The notes: generated by a model from the letters alone, not told the origin. A DNA stretch of 64,000 nucleotides from Tenrec ecaudatus (GCF_050624435.1 NC_134539.1:142820025-142884024); one strand, 5' to 3'; shown: positions 1-12,679, numbered from the stretch's first letter. Translations and numbers: made by a program.

Positions 1-3000
1 TCCAGATGTGTCCACATCCAGATGTGTCCACACCTGTTTATCATAGTAAGTGCTCTCTGAAAGGATTCTAAGACTGGGGAAACGTGAGGTCAGGGCCAAT
101 AGACGGACCCCGGTACCCGGAGCCTGGCACAAGCCTTGACTCTGCTGGAAACGAACAGAGTTGCTGACTCCAGATCCAGACCCTCCTCACTCGTTCGCTT
201 GCTCGCGCTGGTGCTTCAGGACTGTCTCCTACTCAGCTACACCCAGGGGTGGGCATCAGTGTTGCCCCCTCCTCCCCCTCCTGGCTTCTGCCACCCTCTG
301 AAGGTGAAATATGCATCTGCTACAGCAGCCTCTAGCTGGGACCCAGCAGCCTGTCAGCTCAGCCCCGTGGATCTCATCATCTTCCCCCCTTGAGCCACCA
401 TTTCTCACCCAGGAGCTGCTGCTCTGTCATTAAGAATGGCTCGGTGTCTCTTAGGAAGGTGCCCCTGCCACCTGCACTGCCCTGTTAGGCAGGCTGGAAG
501 GGCTGCCACTTCTTTCAGAGAGTTCTCCATTTTCTAGAGCAAGCAGGAGACTGACAGGCCTGTGCCCTACTGAACAAGGCCTTCAGTGTCAACACTCAAA
601 ATGCTTCCTCAGTTTTTTATTTTTGTTTTGTTTAAGCTGTCATCAGAGGGAGTGACTATCATGACTGGGCACCAGTTGTGATACTTTGAATAAACAATGC
701 CAACTGGACCCTTACTGGGGCAAGAGACAGCCATTTCCTTGTAAGCAGACTGCCCGTGTGCCCAGTGTGCTGCTTCACCGCCCCTGGACCCTCCCAGGCC
801 TGCTTTTAGAGTACCCCACCCGAGCTCTACTTACTAAAGCAGCAGCTGGCTTCCCTTGGAGAGGGGGTTTTTCCATCCTGCTCACCAATCCAGCCTGCAG
901 CTTCCCACCCACTGACATGTTCCCTTTGCCCACCGTCCTTGCACTGGTGGGGCCCTGTCCCGTCTACAAATGAGTGCACTTTTCTGTTTGGATTGCTGAC
1001 TGACACATACCCGGTATTTCAAGTGTTAAGTATGTCTTCATTAGAAATAAGCAGAGCCACTCTTGTCTTTTCATGGGTGCTTTTTCAAGAAAAAAAAGAG
1101 GAAAAGAAAGAAATCAAGCAGTGGAACATAACACTTACAGCACAAGAAGTAACTTGTATATAAGCATCAAACAAGATTAAGAATTTTTAAATACAGAAAA
1201 AAATTTGCAGTGACTTTAAAGTGCTTTTCCAGCAGTTTTCTTAGGGACCCCTGAGACCTGGGCACTTTGTTTACTGGGTCACAGTTCACAGGAAAACTAC
1301 GATTTACTGACGAAGCACAGGGACACCTGCGTAACCTGAGAACTCGGCCATGTTGTATCTGCTGCTCTTGCCCCTCTGTGCTCTATTGCAAGTCCCCACC
1401 CTCCCCCACGCCCGCCTCCCCTTCGACGTGTTTAACGTAAACTCGATGGCTCAGGAAGATCCCACTCATTAGAATCATGTACAGTCCCCCGGGTCGTTGT
1501 CCAGATAGGTGAGTTGCTATTCAGGTAAGCCTGGATGGTTGAACACGTTCCCTAAATCATTGTCAACAGGACAGCTTAAGAGAATGATATTCTCAAGTCC
1601 TCATAGTGTATAGTTTATGAATCCCTCCCTCTCTAAATATTGGTATTTTTATATTCCAGAGTTGTACCCAATAGAAAAATAATAATCAGTATCTAATTTA
1701 ATATCCAGAAGTATTTTTCCTTGGAATTTAGCCGTGTGGACGAGCCTGTGCTTCACCATCCTTTACCACTAGGTGTCACTGTGGCTCTACAGGACAGCAT
1801 CTCTGCCAGACAGGTGGCAAGACCAGCTCTTTGAAGGTGACCTCCTTTGGACCTTTAGCCAGGCAGAAGCTGAGTAGAAGCCCCACCCTCTCGGGCAGTT
1901 GGAGAGGACCTTTCACCCCTCCTCAGCTCTTCTCGTAGTTCCACAGGTATCACGACCAGATGGGGTTTGCTTCAGAGAGAGTTATTTTTCTACTGCAGAA
2001 ATGCCTTGGACAAACAGTTGCTCCCTGAATCTTTGCCACAATGCGGAACAGGTGCCCCACCCCCACTCCCTATGGGAAACACGTGCCCAGTCCTATGCCC
2101 AGGCTCCTCAGCAGACTCGCCCGTCCCACCTGTCAGTTCTCAGGCTGCCCACTTCTCACGAAGCCAGCCTGCTGCTGCTCCTGCACCTAGGGCCACGCTG
2201 CCCCATCCCCTGCTCCAGGGGAAGTGAGGCTCGTTCTCTTTCCTCTAGGGATTCCAGACCATCTGCCATGACTAACCATATTGAATCAAGGGCTTAGGGG
2301 TAAGAGCTACCTACAAAGACGTGTCATGGAAACCTTCACCATGCAATGCCTTGAACTCAGCTCTGGCTGCTCCCGAGAACAGGTGGCTGACTAGCTGGCT
2401 GGGGGCCTGGACCCAAGCCCAGTGGGGCTGGTGGAGCCACTGTGCAGAGCTACTTGAATCATCGCTGGGTCTTCATCAACTCCTTTTGTAATACAGACCA
2501 CTCAAGGGCTGAAGTGTCGAGAACCTTCATTACAGTGTCCAGTGCCTCGCAGCAGCTGAACCACCCTGAGACGCTGTGGCTACACGCAACCACGGTCAGA
2601 GCTTTGAAAGTTGGTACCAAATGAATGCATAATTGGACACCAAAAACCTAGTGTTACTTTCCCGTTTCCTCTCTCATCTCATCCCTCACCCCCTTACCCC
2701 TGTTCCCCCTGCTGCCTCTGTGATGTCCACACTAAGCTGAGCTGTCAGGTTGTAGCTGGGTGCCACCAGATGCAGGCCCGCGTGGCGCTCATTTTTTTCA
2801 TATAGACCCACTCTGTGGAAAGGACAGAGCTTTGTGGCTTTGCCCTGTAGCCCTTGCTAGCCCAGTTTTCTTTTGCTAATCGCTAACAAAAAGTACTGGC
2901 GTAGGGCACTCGGTCATGTCAGCCCCCAGGACCAGACACGGTTCATTCTGAAAACTTTAGTACTTGAATGTACCTGCCTTATTGTCTATCAACTTAGTGG

Positions 3001-3700
3001 GGACCGGGAGAGAGAGATGCTGGCTGGAGGGTACCACTTCACTCCCAGGTGGCTTGGGAAGCCCTGTAAACTAATACTTCTGTTTGTTTTGGTCACACAC
3101 ACCCCACCCCCCCACCTTGGCTGAGTCCTGCTGAGTGGGGCCAGCTCCTGGTCCAGCTCAGGGCAGGTGCCATTCTCAGGCATGGCCTCCTCTCCATTCT
3201 AGCACAGCATCTTTGTCTCTGTTCTGTCTCCTCCAAATCCAAGATGATTTTCATTAGTACAGACATGTACAGTCTACAATTAAAGAGTGATTTGTACTAA
3301 TATGATTTTGATTCTAACGCCTCCTTGCTGTCCTTTCAAGACACTTGCTGGAAAAAGCTTTAATGCACTTAGTTTTCCTTTAGGTTTTCTATATCTCAGA
3401 TGTAAAGGACTTTCTCTGTACAGTATACTACCCAATGCATGTTTGTTCTCCACCCCAATATAGTGAGCACCACACAGTTGTGAACTCGTGCCGTGGGGTG
3501 CCCCGCGCCGTCTAAGGAAAGACATTTCCCCTTGCTGTACTTGCTTGAGCAGTTTTATTGTCTGTACATGTGAGCTGTGTGAGATAGATGTGAAGTTTAA
3601 ATGAATGCATTTTCCTGCCCCATGTATACAGATGGTCATCTGTACAATGAACTGTATGTATGAAAGCAAATGTACTTATTTATAAATGGTTAACACTTGG
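1..3700 (+). other. TANC2: Probable 3'UTR of TANC2 (end of last exon)
   Basis: No convincing coding frame is present. The stretch is unique-looking, AT-rich in parts, and has no recognisable SINE or LINE, unlike most of the window. The part from about 3240 to 3700 has the texture of a conserved vertebrate 3'UTR end, with repeated TGTA motifs and TTATTTAT near 3675. In human the long TANC2 3'UTR ends a few kilobases before the 3' end of the convergent gene CYB561, which fits this placement. The assignment rests on gene order and texture, not on a recognised protein. It could instead be plain intergenic DNA. The exact cleavage site cannot be fixed. Confidence 0.42.
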
Positions 3701-5344
3701 AAAAAACGTGGCCATTGTGGTGCTTTTCCGTTCAATGCCACCATCTCTCCAGTGGAGGATTTGGCAGGTGGTGGCCACGCTCTAGATAGACAGCCAGAGT
3801 CACCCCGTACACCTGTGTATTCACCGAGGCCCCTGATTCCCTCCACTGAGGGCGCTTGGCGGTGGGTGAAAAGACCGTTTGGGGGCCCATCAGCCGAGGT
3901 TCACTGCATCCAGTGAGGAAGGGGGTCTTGTTCTGCAGGGGAAGAATTTCTTCAACCATACGTGGGGAAGTAGTGTGCTCTTCTTGCTTCATTTCAGTAG
4001 CCCAAGCAGTACTACAGCCCAGCTCCCTTGACCTCATCCGACGGTGAAGTAGGGAGGCGGTCCTAGCCATAGACCCAAGGGCTGCTTGGTCCACCCACGC
4101 TCAAGGCCCACTGCCCTATTGTGGTTTGATTTTCCCTTCAGAATCTGGCTTGGATTTCTCCTCTCCATCGAGAGGACTGCAGGCTTCCTGCAACTGGCTG
4201 GAGATTTCGATACCTTACCAAAAGTGGCCGGCACTGAGCCCGGCAGCCTTTCCTGCCCCGAAGCTGCCTCTTTGTCTACTTCAGGGACAAACCAGGAAGG
4301 AGACCCACTTCCTCCAGATATCAGATCGTGCTAAACAAACATGCCTGTAACTGCAGCCATTTCCCCAAACAGCTGAAGCGGGGACTCAGGAAGAGGCCAG
4401 GGCATGGGCACCAGAGACAGCACGGAGGACTTGCAGAGCCAGTCCTGGGCCTCTCCAGGTACCTCGTTCTCGTTACAACTCAGCAATAACTGGTTGGCAG
4501 GAAGCACATTTTCCTCTAAAGATGCCTGAGCTATTTCGAAGAAAGTGATTCCTAAAAAGCTGACTTTGGGAAGGAATTTACCCTGAACCTGACTAAAAAG
4601 TCACTCAGTGGATACAAAGAAGAGACTCCGCTAAGGACCTGTGTAGTTCTCGAGTATTGAGCCAGAGCCTCTTCCGCCTCCTTTTCCTTGCTTCCCGGTA
4701 GCTCTTCTGACTGGGGTGCCCCTGTGGGAGGTGCCTGTGGGGAACCGCTCTGCCCTTCAGACTGGGCACAGGGAGGCAGCAGGAGGGAAGTATCTTCGCT
4801 TGGCTTTAAAAACAAAACTGAAGGAGCGTGACTTGGCAACTCAGGCATCCCATTCCCAGGAATGGGAGAGGGTAGTCCCACCCTATCTGCACAGCTAGAT
4901 GAAAGGGGATGGTGCTCAGAGGCTGCTCTCCCATCGTAGTCCATTAATTTCCTGGAGGAGACATGGGAAGGAGGGAAGGCCATCATACTCCCCAAAGACA
5001 GCCGAGGAGAGTGACCAGGTCAGCCAAGAAGGCCAGAAGTAAGATGGCATGGTTAACAAGGTCGAGAGCCCTCTGACCAGTCTTGACTGAAAAGTCCATG
5101 GTGACTTAGGACAAGGTGGGGGTCACACCGCGGTTGCAACAGTGGGCTCAGATGGTGCTGTACACAGGTGGCTCTGAGCCGGCACTGACTGGAAGGCTGC
5201 AGTACCACCCGGCCATGCACAGTGAGATCCAGAGAGCACCTCTGAGTCGGGAGATGACAGCTCTAGCCCAGACGCACTGGACACCAGGTCCAATCCTGAA
5301 AGCAGAGACTAAAAATGATTTCCCTTATGAGAGGACCTGTGGCA
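3701..5344. other. Intergenic DNA, nothing recognised
   Basis: This lies between the presumed TANC2 end and the first L1 remnant. Short open frames occur on both strands but none shows a domain, good codon pattern or splice context. No repeat family is recognised. Confidence 0.4.
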
Positions 5345-6075
5345 GGACCCCCTTTTTCCTTTTAATTTATTAATCGTTTTATTGGCATGTATTCCACATA
5401 AGCAACTTAGTTCAATCAATCATATTAAGGTCTGTGCAATCCTCCCCACGATCAATTTCAGCATTTTCTACTCCTTGGTTCCCATCCCCCTCCATCCTCC
5501 TCTGCCAGCCCTCGGGCCGGCAGTTATCAGCCCAGCACTCACTCTCTGGGCCTATCTACCCTGAGCTACATACACAGAAAACTACAAAACAGGAAGCAAA
5601 CAAAAAGCAACAGTGACTGGAAAAAAACAAAACAGGAAATCCCCAAACCAAAATATTGAAAACAACTTTTAGGGTCAAAAGGCAGATCAAATGATCGTTA
5701 CCACACTTTAACCTCGCTGCACCTGCCACAATCGACTTTACAGTGCTCTCTGTCTGACACCAAGGCCAGTCACACCCCAGGACTGCAGTCCGAGGGCAGG
5801 CGCCAGACGGCTAATCCATGTGAGGACCCTGAAATGAGTTTTGGGCTTCCAGTGCCATTCACAGCCTCCGCCACTGGGTGTTCGCAGTGGAAGCGCTGAT
5901 ACCAGTCCTTCCTCTAGATTTAGGTGTTCTTATTTACAGCTGATGGGCCACCAGGCTGGTGGGCTTTCATCCTTGTGGACTTAGTTGAAGCCTCACTTAG
6001 ATGTTCGCTTGTTTTAAGACAAACCTTTAAGTCCCCAGATGCTGTTCTGATAGCCGGGCCGGAGGGTCCTTTTGA
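5345..6075 (-). mobile_element. Old L1 LINE 3' end, antisense
   Basis: The plus strand reads as the complement of an L1 3' end. It begins with TTTTATTGGCATGTATTCCA near 5377 and continues through a C/T-rich tract and an A-rich tract. A segment near 6030-6060 (CCCCAGATGCTGTTCTGATA) resembles the L1 3'UTR seen in several mammals. The copy is heavily diverged, so it is probably older than the L1 copies in the intergenic region to the right. Confidence 0.6.
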
Positions 6076-6750
6076 AAAGTTTGTTATTAAAGCAAAAATA
6101 TGGGGGAGGGGGAATTACAATCTCCTTAGGGGCAGTGTGCAGGTTGCATAAGCACCAGTGGTGCCACTCCGCACAATCCTAAGATCCGCCCCCACGTCAG
6201 GCTTCGCAAGGACTCACGGCACCTCTTTCTAAGTCTCCCATTCCAAGGCTTTTGACTCATAATTTTTCTCATTCCAGTTTTTGTTCAAATGTGCTCACAT
6301 CTTACAAATCCCGGTCTCTTCTGCCTCGGCTGCATCGCCTGCCTGGACTGTTTTTAGGAGCCTCTGCATCCCCGGAGCCCAGTGCACCAAGTGCGCACTA
6401 ATGTACGCAAACCCAGCTCTAGCCCGAGCTGTGCGAGTGGATCTAAAGTGCAATCCCTGCTCGTCCTGAAAGCTTCGCTCTTAATGAGGAACAAAGATTT
6501 GTAAAAGGAAAAGCGCCCACTGAATGCAGAGGGGAATTACTCGCCAGGGGCCTTATCGGGCGCCTGCAGCACCACCCTCAGAGCCAGAACCATTCGCTCT
6601 GCATTGAGAAGAGGCTTTATCTAATTGGGGCCAGAGACTGGACAGGCCAGGGCCATTTCAGACCCTGCACCATGATCAATGGCAGTAATCACTTTACCTT
6701 CTGTGCTCAGCCTGCGGCTATTTAATTTCTCTCAACCCCCCAGCCGGCAC
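6076..6750. other. Unique intergenic DNA between convergent genes
   Basis: No gene or repeat is recognised. The part from about 6560 to 6750 contains homeobox-type TAAT and GATA-type TTATCT words in unique sequence and could be a conserved element. This is only a suggestion from base texture. Confidence 0.3.
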
Positions 6751-6770
6751 ATCTAAAAGCCCTGGCTCCT

Positions 6771-6826
6771 TTTATTGCCACAGTAAATGAAGCTAATAGG
6801 CAAGAGGTTTGCTGCAGAGATTTATT
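6771..6826 (-). promoter_or_regulatory. CYB561: Two candidate distal poly(A) signals of CYB561
   Basis: TTTATT at 6771-6776 and at 6821-6826 reads AATAAA on the minus strand. Downstream on that strand is a G/T-rich stretch ending in CGGCTGGGGGG. Together these would extend the CYB561 3'UTR to about 1.3 kb, closer to the long human 3'UTR than the proximal signal gives. Confidence 0.4.
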
Positions 6827-7204
6827 GAATCATCTGTTACACAGGCAGCACATTGTACTTCACAGAAGATGGGCTACAGGTGAAATAAACCACTCCAGAC
6901 CTGCCACCTTGGGCTCCTGACACACACACACGAAAACAGACCCGTTTCAACTTTCACTGCAAATCTAAGGTACCATTTCCCCAACTGTGCTTTGGCAGTG
7001 GGTCTACGTGGAGGAGTTCTAACGTCAACATTTGTGTGCCAGGGCGCCTGCCCTGGCCTAGCGCTGTCTACACCATCGTCACCTGGGCAGGCTGCAGGAT
7101 CGGCCCATGGGCAAACTGGTGGCTGGAAGTCAAGCCTTAGCAGAGACTAACCCGCTTACCTAAGGCAGCATTTGGGGGCGCAAAGGGCAACCATTACAAG
7201 AACC

Positions 7205-8079
7205 ACAGTCAAATTCAGGACCTTTATTAATGCCTCCAGGAACTGCCTCAAACCATGTCGTCTCAAACCCCAGAAAAGGGAAAACAAGAAGCGGATTTGC
7301 CAATTCTGAAAAGCACAGGATCGATGCTCTCATCACATCATTTCTGGACGGACGCCAAACTGACTCAGTGCCACACCCTTCACAGGCCTGGGGGTGTCAG
7401 GACACGGCCCAGCCACCGCCGAGAACCTCCTCCCTCCAAGGATGGCCGGCAGGGAGGAGAGGCCTCTCTCCGCGACAGAAGCAGGAGGCTGCCCACCAAA
7501 GGAGGACAGTGGGCAGCTTTGCAGGAGAAAACCGCAGCCGGGCCTGGCAGGGCAGTGCTGCCCCAGCCCAGACCCAAAAGGAAGCCTACAGGCCGGCAGA
7601 GCAGCCCCTGCAGGGACCTTCTGGGAACAGGGCTCGCGGTGGGGCCAAGGCAGACAGCTGTGCTTCGAGGGGCCCACCCCTCCCATCTCCTGGGGAACCT
7701 CTAAGCATAGTTTACACATAGTGTCACTCAGACAAAGGCCAAAGGACATGGCTGCTCCTGTGACGGGAGGCCCTCAGGCGGCCCAGCCTCTCCGTCTCCA
7801 AGAGGAAGCTGTTCTGCCCAGAGCCTTCTCCTTTGGAAGGGACAGCAGGCGCAGGGGACCTTCGCGTGACGACTGGAGCTAGTCTAAAGCGGCAGTGAGG
7901 AGAGACAGCAGCGGGACGACAAGCCTGATCCCCTGAAATTAGCTCTGAAATACAGGTGTACCCCACTCCCCAGCCACCCTGCAGGAAGGAGGTCCTCTCC
8001 CCGGAGCCCCTGATCCTGCTGAAGAGCCAGCAGAACCTGCCCCCGGGCCAGGAGGAGAGGAGACCACCCTGCAGACACG
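7205..8079 (-). other. CYB561: CYB561 3'UTR (proximal form)
   Basis: This is the minus-strand sequence between the CYB561 stop codon and the proximal AATAAA at 7223-7228. It is GC-rich and repeat-free. The long open frames on both strands here are chance frames in GC-rich DNA: they have no splice context and no recognisable domain. Confidence 0.6.
7223..7228 (-). promoter_or_regulatory. CYB561: Proximal poly(A) signal of CYB561
   Basis: TTTATT on the plus strand reads AATAAA on the minus strand, about 850 bases past the stop codon. Cleavage would fall near 7200-7210. Confidence 0.5.
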
Positions 8080-8272
8080 TCACTGCGGACTGGGGCTGTC
8101 TCCCTCGGTCAGCGTCTTGAAATCCATTGAGAGGGCTTGTTCTTCAGCCTGGGGAGGACGCTTCCAGTCGGTGCGGGTCAGGATGTAGAGCACGACCACG
8201 CTGAAGCCGGCCAGCAGCAGGCCCAGCACATTGGCCAAGACACCCTCGGGCTCAAATGTGCTGTACTTGGCC
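8080..8272 (-). CDS. CYB561: CYB561 coding exon 5 (stop codon)
   Basis: The exon runs from acceptor CCCACAG to the stop TGA at 8082-8080. It codes [20 protein letters not shown], the last helix, the charged TRTDWKRP stretch and the cytosolic tail with [12 protein letters not shown]. Confidence 0.94.
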
Positions 8273-11093
8273 CTGTGGGATGAGACCGAAGGGGAAAGCC
8301 AGCCAAGGGGTTGCAGTTAGACCCAGGGGGCCTCCCGATGCCAGCGCCCACTGCCCCCACCCCCACAGAGAGAGCTGGCTCCGAAAGCAGGGCTGGCGCT
8401 TCGTGGGCGCAGGTGACTGCAGTGTGGGGTAGGAGGCCCTCTCAAAGTCTCACCCAAGTTTAAACAGCAGCGCCTCCTTCAGGCCGAGCAGGGCAGTGCC
8501 CACGGAAAAGAGGAAGATGGTGGCCCCGAAGAAGATGTGCTGTGGGCGGTAGCGGCTCCGCAGGGAAAAGGAAGCTCCAGGAAACAGGAAGAAGCTGAAG
8601 CCCACAAGCCACTAGAAGGACGAGAGAGGCGATGCTTGGGCCTGGCAAGGCTGAGCGCCTCCCGCTGGCCAATGGCTGGCCACCCGCGAGGATGCTCAAA
8701 GCAGCCGCTTCCCAGCAGAGGCCACCTCCTCCCCCGCCATCTGCTCAGTTTCTCCATTGTAAGAGCCATGGTCAGGACCGCACCAAGCACTCAGAGGAGA
8801 GGGTGGGCCCCAGGTGCTTCAGGCCACCACCCCTCCACCCGTCGTCATATTCATGTGCTTGGAAGACAGGGCATGACCAGTCGTGTGCACTGCCAGCCAG
8901 CTGGAAGGGCACCTGGGATCTAACTGACCACTGCTCTAAAATCCTGTTTTGTACCCATTTTGCGATCGAGGGCTGCATCCAACGCTAAAGCCACTCTCAT
9001 ATCTTTGGGACTTGCTGGACAATGGCCTCTTGCCCCCACCCACCTGCACCCCCCAATCCTGGCTCATGGTCCAGGAACCTGAGGTGCTGGAAGGGCTCAC
9101 CTGCACAAAATAGAGGACAAACACGATGATCCCACACCAGCTGTGCAGGCTGTAGAGGTCGGCATAGCCTTGCTTCCTGTGGTAGTCGAACACGGCCACC
9201 ACACCTAGGCCAGAGAGGACAGGTCACAAGAGGTGGAGGCTGCACTTGGAAAAGGGAGAGGAGGGGCTGACCCAAGGGGAACCGCTTGGTCAGCACATCT
9301 GGGCCCCGACCCCAGCTCTGGCTAGGGTGCCTGGAGGGGCCGGTGAGCAGGAACCACCCCCACCGCAACCCCCAGCTTTCAAACACGGAGTGGCTGTCTC
9401 TCCGGCCGGGCCAGGAACTCACCCACCAGGGCGATGACGAAGGCAGAGACATGCAGCAGCCCGTGCAGGACTTTGGTCGTGCGTTTGGCCTCGTTCCTGA
9501 AGACACGGTAAACCAGCAGGGCTTATGGGACAGGAGGAAGGGGAGGAAAGTCCATTAGCCTGTGCTGAGGGCCTTCCCCCTCCGCAGCAGCAAGGAGGCC
9601 CACCCTGGTGGGAGCTGGAGGCCGAGCTGGAGGGCTCCAGAGGTATTCCCAAACCAAAACCAAACTCACTCCCAATGACCCTATAGCATGGTGCAGAACT
9701 GCCCCCATGGGTTTCGGAGACTGTAACTCTTTACAGGAGTAGAAAGTCCTGTGTGTCTTCCGAGGAGCGGCAGGCAGTTTCAAACTGCAAACCTTATAGA
9801 CAGCGGCCCAGTGTGTAACCACAATGCCGCCGGGACTCTGGAGGTATCCCAGATGCTGGAAACCCACCCTCAGCCCCTCAGGACCTCCCAGCCTCGGAGG
9901 TCGGCACTCTGGCTGTGTGGGCCTGCACACCCAGACCCATCCACCACCTCCTACCCGTCTGCTCAGAGGCCAGGGGGGCTCAGTTCCTGAGGTAGCCAAC
10001 ATGCACCCCACCCCAAGCGGGGTGCCCTGCGAGGAGGTCCTGTCCATCCCAGCGCCACTGTGCAGTCACACTGAGGTGGTCCACGCATCTAGCTGAGTCC
10101 GTCCCCACACTGACGCCTGGTCAGACTGCCACCATGTTCACCAGCAGGTGCTCTGCATCAGAACCAAAGCAGAGCCTGGCTTCCCCAGTGAGGCAGCCCT
10201 TGCTGGCAGGATCAGGTGGCAAAGGGACAGCCCCCAGCTTTCTAGTTACCCATCAAGAGGACCACTGTGGCCTCCAGCCAGGATGGAGGCCAAGCCCCCC
10301 AGCCCCACCCCAGCCGGGGAGATGCTCCAGCTCAGCCAAGTCCAGCCTCCGCACAGGCACGCACACATCTCTCCACTGAAGAAGCCACCTGCCTCCTGGT
10401 GTGGCCCAGCTGTGCCCCAAGCACCCCACCCCATGGCCTGTGCCACCTTCCTGCTCCTTAAAGCGAGAATGCAGGTGCTGGGACAGGCAGACAAGGAGTT
10501 GCCAGACCCCAGCCTCAGAGACCCTGGCTGGGTGCCTAGTGTCCCCAGCTCCAGCCTGGCTCCCTTCTCTTTTCTAGAATCTCAAAGAGACCTGGGAGAG
10601 CTGGGTGGGGGAGTGTGACAAACCATACTTGCTGCCATCGAGTCAATTCTGACTCCGAGTGACCCTTAGGGCAGGGTAGCACTGTCCCTGTGGGTTTCAT
10701 AAACTATAACTCATTACAAGAGTAGAAAGCCTCATCTTTCTCCCGCAGAGGGGCTGGTGGTTTCAAACTGCTGACCTTGTGGTTAGCAGCCCAGTGTCTA
10801 ACCACGATGCCACCAGGGCTCTTTGGGGGTGGGGTGACAGGGTCCCTGCAAATCGTGTCTCTTGGGAACATAGCCATCTAAGACTTACCATCACCCTGCA
10901 GGAAGACCAGGCCGATGACCATGCAGAGAGGGTGCACGTTGAACTGCAGGGCGCTCTCCCAGGCAATGCCGCCTCGGTACAGGCCGAGCCAGGCACCTGT
11001 CATGGCCACCGCCGTCAGACCCAGCAGCTGGGAGAAGGTCACGCAGTATGGCAGCGCTCGGGGAGGGGCGGCTGTGCTGGCTCCGCTATCCAT
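8080..11093 (-). CDS. CYB561: Cytochrome b561, complete coding region in five exons
   Basis: CYB561 is the di-heme transmembrane electron carrier of chromaffin and neuroendocrine secretory vesicles. It takes electrons from cytosolic ascorbate and reduces monodehydroascorbate inside the vesicle, supporting dopamine beta-hydroxylase and peptide amidation. Joining 11093-10889, 9521-9423, 9204-9101, 8611-8454 and 8272-8080 gives 252 residues (human 251) with GT-AG junctions and no break. The four heme-ligand histidines fall at 54 (VHPLC), 88 (LHGLLH), 122 (SLHSW) and 161 (PQHIFF). The ascorbate motif ALLVYRVFR is at 69-77 and the monodehydroascorbate motif SLHSW at 120-124. Six membrane helices fit the family. 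The C-terminal tail is cytosolic and ends SPSPQ. Small departures from human include Cys17 for Tyr and SVV for GGA in the last helix. Introns 1 and 2 hold AfroSINEs. Family assignment is certain; splice sites were read by eye. Confidence 0.96.
8454..8611 (-). CDS. CYB561: CYB561 coding exon 4
   Basis: The exon runs from acceptor CTTCTAG to donor CTTGG|GTGAGA and is 158 bases long. It codes [20 protein letters not shown], the RPQHIFFGA heme site and the fifth helix up to EALLFKLG. Confidence 0.94.
9101..9204 (-). CDS. CYB561: CYB561 coding exon 3
   Basis: The exon runs from acceptor GGCCTAG to donor GTGCAG|GTGAGC and is 104 bases long. It codes [20 protein letters not shown] and on to FVLYFVQ, including the SLHSW substrate motif and its heme histidine. 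Confidence 0.94.
9423..9521 (-). CDS. CYB561: CYB561 coding exon 2
   Basis: The exon runs from acceptor CATAAG to donor GTGG|GTGAGT and is 99 bases long, phase 1 in and out. It codes the ascorbate motif ALLVYRVFR and the LHGLLH heme histidine. Confidence 0.94.
9650..9842 (-). repeat. AfroSINE, antisense, CYB561 intron
   Basis: This is the complement of the AfroSINE: a tail with AAACCAAAACCAAACTCACT, then the body, ending in GCCGCCGGGACTC, the complement of the tRNA-like head. Confidence 0.8.
10620..10826 (-). repeat. AfroSINE, antisense, near full length
   Basis: It reads CCATCGAGTCAATTCTGACT at the tail, TTTCAAACTGCTGACCTTGT in the middle and GATGCCACCAGGGCTC at the head end. It sits in the CYB561 intron just downstream of the exon carrying the start codon. 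Confidence 0.85.
10889..11093 (-). CDS. CYB561: CYB561 coding exon 1 (start codon)
   Basis: The ATG is at 11093-11091 and opens with MDSGAS, followed by the first helix and the HPLCM heme site. The donor is GATG|GTAAGT, ending the exon at 10889 in phase 1. Upstream, the acceptor is a tandem CCCCAGCAG, so the exon begins at 11106 or 11103, leaving 10-13 bases of 5'UTR in this exon. Confidence 0.94.
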
Positions 11094-12679
11094 GGTGAGG
11101 CAGCTGCTGGGGAGAGATCAGAGCTCAAGGCTCGGGAGCACACCGCCCCCATGCCCCTGGCAAGTCTTGGCAGTAGCTGAGAGGAATGGTCCGGCTGCCC
11201 AGAGACGCATGCTGTACCAGGCTGTGTGACACCAGGAGCTTCCTACACAAGCAAAGACACCCCAGCCCTGGTGGCAGGTGGGCCCTGTGCTTTCTGTTCT
11301 ACCTTGTGAAGCCCCGGGTGCTCCCAGGCGGGCTGACAGTAAATGACAGAGACCTCAGAAATTCCCCAAGGGCACACATGGGGTCGCTGCCCCAACCCCC
11401 GTGGGTCATGAGGTGCAATGGAGAGCCCACCTCCCTCATCCCACCCCACCCCCGCCCCCTTTGTTAAGCTCCAGGCTGGAGACAGCATGAGCACCACCCA
11501 CAGAGCCTGCAAAGGCTGCCAGCCCATGTCCTCAACCTCGGTGCCTGGCAGGGGCCACCCAGCAGACCCCTCCCTTCTCTCCTTTTCTCCCCTCCAAGCC
11601 CAGGACAGGTCAACCAGATCTGAGCGGCACGCTCTCTCAGGCCGGCGTCCACACTGAAGGCCCAGCCAATGAGAGCCAGGAAGAGGACGCCTGGCCGCAC
11701 CAGTGCTTGGAGTGTGTTTGGGGCAGCGGACAGTCCATTTACAGGTCAGAAAACGGAGGCAGAGGAGGTGGGAGAAAGCCCTCCTGCCAGGCCACACAGT
11801 GAGCCAGGAGAGCGGTGCTGTCAGGGCGTCACCCGGAGCCTCCTGGCCACACCCATCTTTACAGCCCCCTGCCTGCCCAGAGATCCCTTGGGGACCGTGA
11901 CAGGACTGCCAGGGGACGTCAAGGGCTGAGGAGAGAGGGGAAGGGACAGCCACAAGCAGACCCCGCCTCCTCTAGCTTTGCCCAGGCAAGCCCACAGGCA
12001 GAGCCTGGCCCAGGTCGCCAGCTTCCCCACCCACAGGGGCCCAGACCCGCCTCCCTTCCCCAAGGGCTCCCCAGCTCCAGCTCTGCACCCGCACACCCCC
12101 TCCCCCGAAGACCCTCTCCAACCCTGAGCTGCCTCTGTGGGTGAGCCCAGAGACGTCAGGGGTGAGCAGCCCCCCACAGAGGTGGCCTCTGGCCCTGCCT
12201 TCAGCCCCCAAGCTTCTAGGCGGCACTGGCAGCTTTAAGAACATGGAGCTTGCTCACACGCGCTCCCCGTGGTCAAGCGCGGCGGTGGGTGAGCGGAACA
12301 GAAATGAGACTGCATTCTCTCTTTCTTTTTCTTCTCCTGGCCATCAAAATTCTATTTACTGGGAAGAAACTGAAATTGAACTTTCATCACAGACAAAACA
12401 AAATGGGAAAAATGAAACAGAAGATCCAGGTGCAACACATCTGGGGGCGGGGTGAGCTTAACTCAGAGTAAACGGGGTAGCTACAGAAGAAACAATTGCT
12501 TTGCTTAACCACTGGGCGCAGCAAGGCAAACCAAGAGCGGGTGAGCGGACACTGATGGGGGTGGGGGAGAGGTAACAGGGGTCCCGGGACTCTGAGAAGA
12601 GCGCTTCTCCATGAACAAGGACAGTGCGGGAGGGAGCGGGAACCAGAGGAGCAGAGGCTTAGGCTTGCCAGCCAGCTAT

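Noticed and set aside
7230-7882. Long plus-strand open frames beside CYB561
   Set aside because: They lie opposite the CYB561 3'UTR, overlap in several frames and show no domain.
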